This document shows, in pieces, positions 61,517 to 64,000 of a stretch of DNA of 64,000 bases. The translations under genes were made by a program, and so were the position numbers. A model generated the notes under the pieces. The model searched no databases and was not told the origin of the DNA. It saw nothing but the letters and a program-made list of their open reading frames with translations. Origin of the DNA: Sinohyriopsis cumingii. Taxonomy: Eukaryota; Mollusca; Bivalvia; Unionida; Unionidae. The DNA lies in assembly GCA_028554795.2 (NCBI GenBank), contig CM068831.1, positions 33,778,644 to 33,842,643 on the forward strand, in the 5' to 3' direction. How positions within the stretch are numbered: position 1 is the stretch's first letter; each line of letters starts with the position of its first letter.

Positions 61517-61825
61517 CTTCAACGTCAATAAATATAGAATCTAAAAGGCGCCCTTTCTCATCCCATGCAAAATAACCTCCCTTGTTCAGCCATGATATGC
61601 TTGGAAAGGTGAAGGAGAACTTTCCTGTTTTCAAAGCACATTGTTCCATTACTACTGCTATTACAGTATCTGGAGAGGTGCAATCTTCTTTAGTCACGTT
61701 ATAAAGTAAGAGCGTGCGGTAAAATTTCAAAGTGGTCTGGTCAATCTTAATCGAAGACGTGTTTGTTTTAGGAAATATGAATGAAAGTGTAATGCGTTCC
61801 CCTGGATGTGCTGACAGTATGCGAC
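61517..61825 (-). CDS. Ig receptor copy D, second Ig-like domain
   Basis: A 309-nt phase 1-1 exon with the same splice sites as copy A. It encodes SRILSAHPGERITLSF to IFIDVEG. Compared with copy A there are about 17 amino-acid differences, all between residues 4 and 68 of the exon, while the last 34 residues (from FSFTFPSISW on) are identical. Cysteines in KEDC and MEQC are kept; sequons are NTS and NVT. Confidence 0.78.
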
Positions 61826-63353
61826 CTGTAAACAGAACGAAATAAAACAAGATCATTAAAATGTCTTTGGACTTCGATATTTGTATGAAAAATGTATTTA
61901 TTTCCAAATAATTTCAAATGTATTTAATACCATGGCTTGACTTTATGTGTTTTGCGATCAAAGAAATTTAGTGTATCTAAAACTTAAAATACATATATAC
62001 AACCCACATATAAGTAAGGTATGCAAGATTAGTTATCATATGAGTCAGCCAGTATGAGTTTTAATAATTATTCTACACTCATTCGCATTATGAGTTGAAG
62101 TATTAACTATATACAACCAGCCATTATTATACTACGAATACATAACGATATGCATGATATTCGTACCAGACACAGAAATTGTTCTAAAAAAATGGCGCAG
62201 ATACACAATCAAACAGCAAATCATGTGGGTAAACATCCTTGCAAGTTTACAGTCATGAACCTATAGATAAAAGCTGACCTAGTTTGTCAATCTCTAAGTC
62301 ACATAGAGTAGGCAATGCCGTCACTTGTTAGCTACCAGCCTCATTCCAACCCCAACAAAAAACGAAATAACATCAAACAGAGAAGCACACACAATCTTAG
62401 CAAGACCCAACATAACATTAGCAGTTGATGCCATACGTAAAATTATAATTGCACCAAACTGTTTACATAATCATTTTAAATCTGATTTCTGGAAGAAAGG
62501 CAGTTTAAGTATTTGATAAATTTAGGAGTCAATATCCTAGAAATCGTAATTCACTTATGTTTTCCTTTTGGTTACACATTTCAGCATTTGTTTATAGGTA
62601 TCTTGGATCTCTCCTGCGATAATGTTGAAAAAAGGTTTCATATGTCTATAACGGATGCATAAATGTATTTGCTTTGTTTCTCCCTTTACTTTCTGTTCAT
62701 TTCTAGAAGATGCTTTTTACCGTATGATTCTCTTCATTAACCCAATTTGAGTTTCATTTACTTATAACATATATACTAACTTTATCTCACTGCGTTCATG
62801 CACAAGATAGATTATTTCGTGTGTTGTCATCAGTTGAATACGCGCACTATTTTTTGTTTTTGTATATCATACACGAAATCATGAAAACTGAATAGGCGTA
62901 TAAAACATATGACAATATAGCGTGAAAGAATAGGCGATTACGAATAACAAAATTATATGTCAAATTTCCGTTACGAGATAAATAATGAATCTAATGGATT
63001 CATAATTCGCATTTCTCAATGCCTGTAGAGAATTATATAAAACACGGTGGGTTTATTAGCGTTCTTTTATTCTCTTTCTAATCAGGCTAGTGAAGTTGAT
63101 GCGTAATACGTTTAAGATAAAAGTCAGGATGGATCCCATCCACATATGAGCGGGAATTAAGAAAAAATGTATTTATTACGATTAGATAAAATAAAATGAT
63201 TTTGACTAGTATTATTTACTTGCGTCTGGTTTATCAAGATGGGTTGTTACCTATTTAAGTTGCAAGTGTTCATGTCAATTGTTTGGCAGTCTGCTCTAGT
63301 ATACATACACAGTTTTGACAAGATGTTTCTGTTGATATTAAAGTAATACTTAC
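61826..63353 (-). other. Intron 2 of copy D
   Basis: Collinear with copy A intron 2, without the long TA tract. It contains the plus-strand open frame 62325-62516. Confidence 0.65.
62325..62516 (+). other. Conserved antisense open frame in intron 2, second copy
   Basis: A 63-codon frame matching 5225-5416 over its full length without indels or stops. Beginning MLATSLIPTPTKNEITSN. No family was recognised. Confidence 0.3.
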
Positions 63354-63674
63354 TTGCAACAAGAACACATGTGTTCCCTTTCTCAGTGGAAGCTGACCTT
63401 ACTGTATACTTTCCACTGTCATTGAAATTTGCATTTAATAACAGAAAACTGAAGCTAACATTGCTCCAGACGATTCTTTGTATTCGGCCAGTGTAATTAC
63501 TGTTAATAGAAATTACCTCTTTTTGACCGTTCCCTGGATGGTACATCAGCACATTAGTGAAATGTAGATTACTTGTGTAACCAGAGAAGTTAATGTCTAG
63601 AGCAGTATTTATATCCGTTTGATGCGTATCAATATAAACGGTTGCATTATTTCCTTGAATATTTGTCAGCCGAT
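63354..63674 (-). CDS. Ig receptor copy D, first Ig-like domain
   Basis: A 321-nt phase 1-1 exon with a TTTTGCAG acceptor and a GTAAGT donor. It encodes DRLTNIQGNNATVYIDTHQT to STEKGNTCVLVA, with FNDSGKYTV but no canonical disulfide pair. A single Cys appears near the C-terminus (NTCVLVA, where copy A has Ser). Its signal-peptide exon should lie beyond the right edge of the window. Confidence 0.8.
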
Positions 63675-63852
63675 CTGCAAAATTGTATTATGAATATTGT
63701 TAGATATGACAAAATCAAGATAACAGTATAATTTCGTTATCTTTTCTCATCGTAATAAACTACAATCATACAAGTATTGTCATTCTGATACGAAGTTAAA
63801 CACAAAATAATAATGCCATCAAATATGGTTTGTTTGTAAATGCATGCATACA

Positions 63853-63884
<32 letters not shown>

Positions 63885-64000
63885 ATGCATGCACACATTA
63901 ACATCTGCCAATTGGGGATCTATTATTCATTCAGTGTCGATGGAATAGGGATCTTACATTACCTAAGAACATTTGCAAGAGTCTAAAATCATGCCAGTAG
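63675..64000 (-). other. Start of intron 1 of copy D
   Basis: Similar to copy A 6584-6910, including a CATA repeat at 63843-63883. The intron continues past the window edge. Confidence 0.65.

Overview
The window looks like AT-rich animal (metazoan) genomic DNA, most likely from a lophotrochozoan such as a mollusc. The evidence is small exons with GT/AG splice sites separated by long introns, no bacterial-style gene packing, very many TA/CA/TC/CATA microsatellites, tRNA-derived SINEs with target-site duplications, decayed non-LTR retrotransposon ends and a hAT-like MITE. The species cannot be fixed from the sequence. No rRNA or functional tRNA gene and no CRISPR array was seen.

The recognisable host genes are one family of two-Ig-domain, type I membrane receptors, all on the minus strand. 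Copy A (0.9-7.94 kb) has a signal-peptide exon, Ig1, Ig2, a short Ser/Thr stalk exon and a transmembrane exon; its cytoplasmic end was not found and may lie off the left edge. Copy B (42.25-50.54 kb) is an older paralogue with Ig1, Ig2, stalk, transmembrane and a long basic tail ending in an NPIY motif, but its signal-peptide exon is dead. Copy C (57.2-59.5 kb) keeps only a signal exon and Ig1. Copy D (60.1 kb to beyond the right edge) has Ig1, Ig2 and stalk, but its intron 4 runs straight into copy C's upstream flank, so it has no transmembrane exon of its own. All ectodomain exon junctions are phase 1. D, C and B could therefore still be joined by splicing into one composite receptor; this is an inference.

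From 8 to 42 kb no host gene is convincing. Most of this interval is a diverged direct segmental duplication (about 13.7-28.4 kb against 29.6-40.8 kb) carrying SINEs, retrotransposon ends, a degenerate tandem repeat and the MITE.

The most unusual content is a decayed large DNA element at about 52.2-56.5 kb. Its plus strand holds broken pieces of a family-B DNA polymerase joined to a superfamily-1 helicase, and its minus strand holds other unrecognised coding remnants. It occupies the place where the 3' half of receptor copy C should be. Related remnants, with a capsid-like minus-strand fragment, occur at 12.3-15.6 kb and again at 29.6 kb in the duplicated block. The receptor cluster thus appears shaped by tandem duplication, exon decay and insertion of this element.
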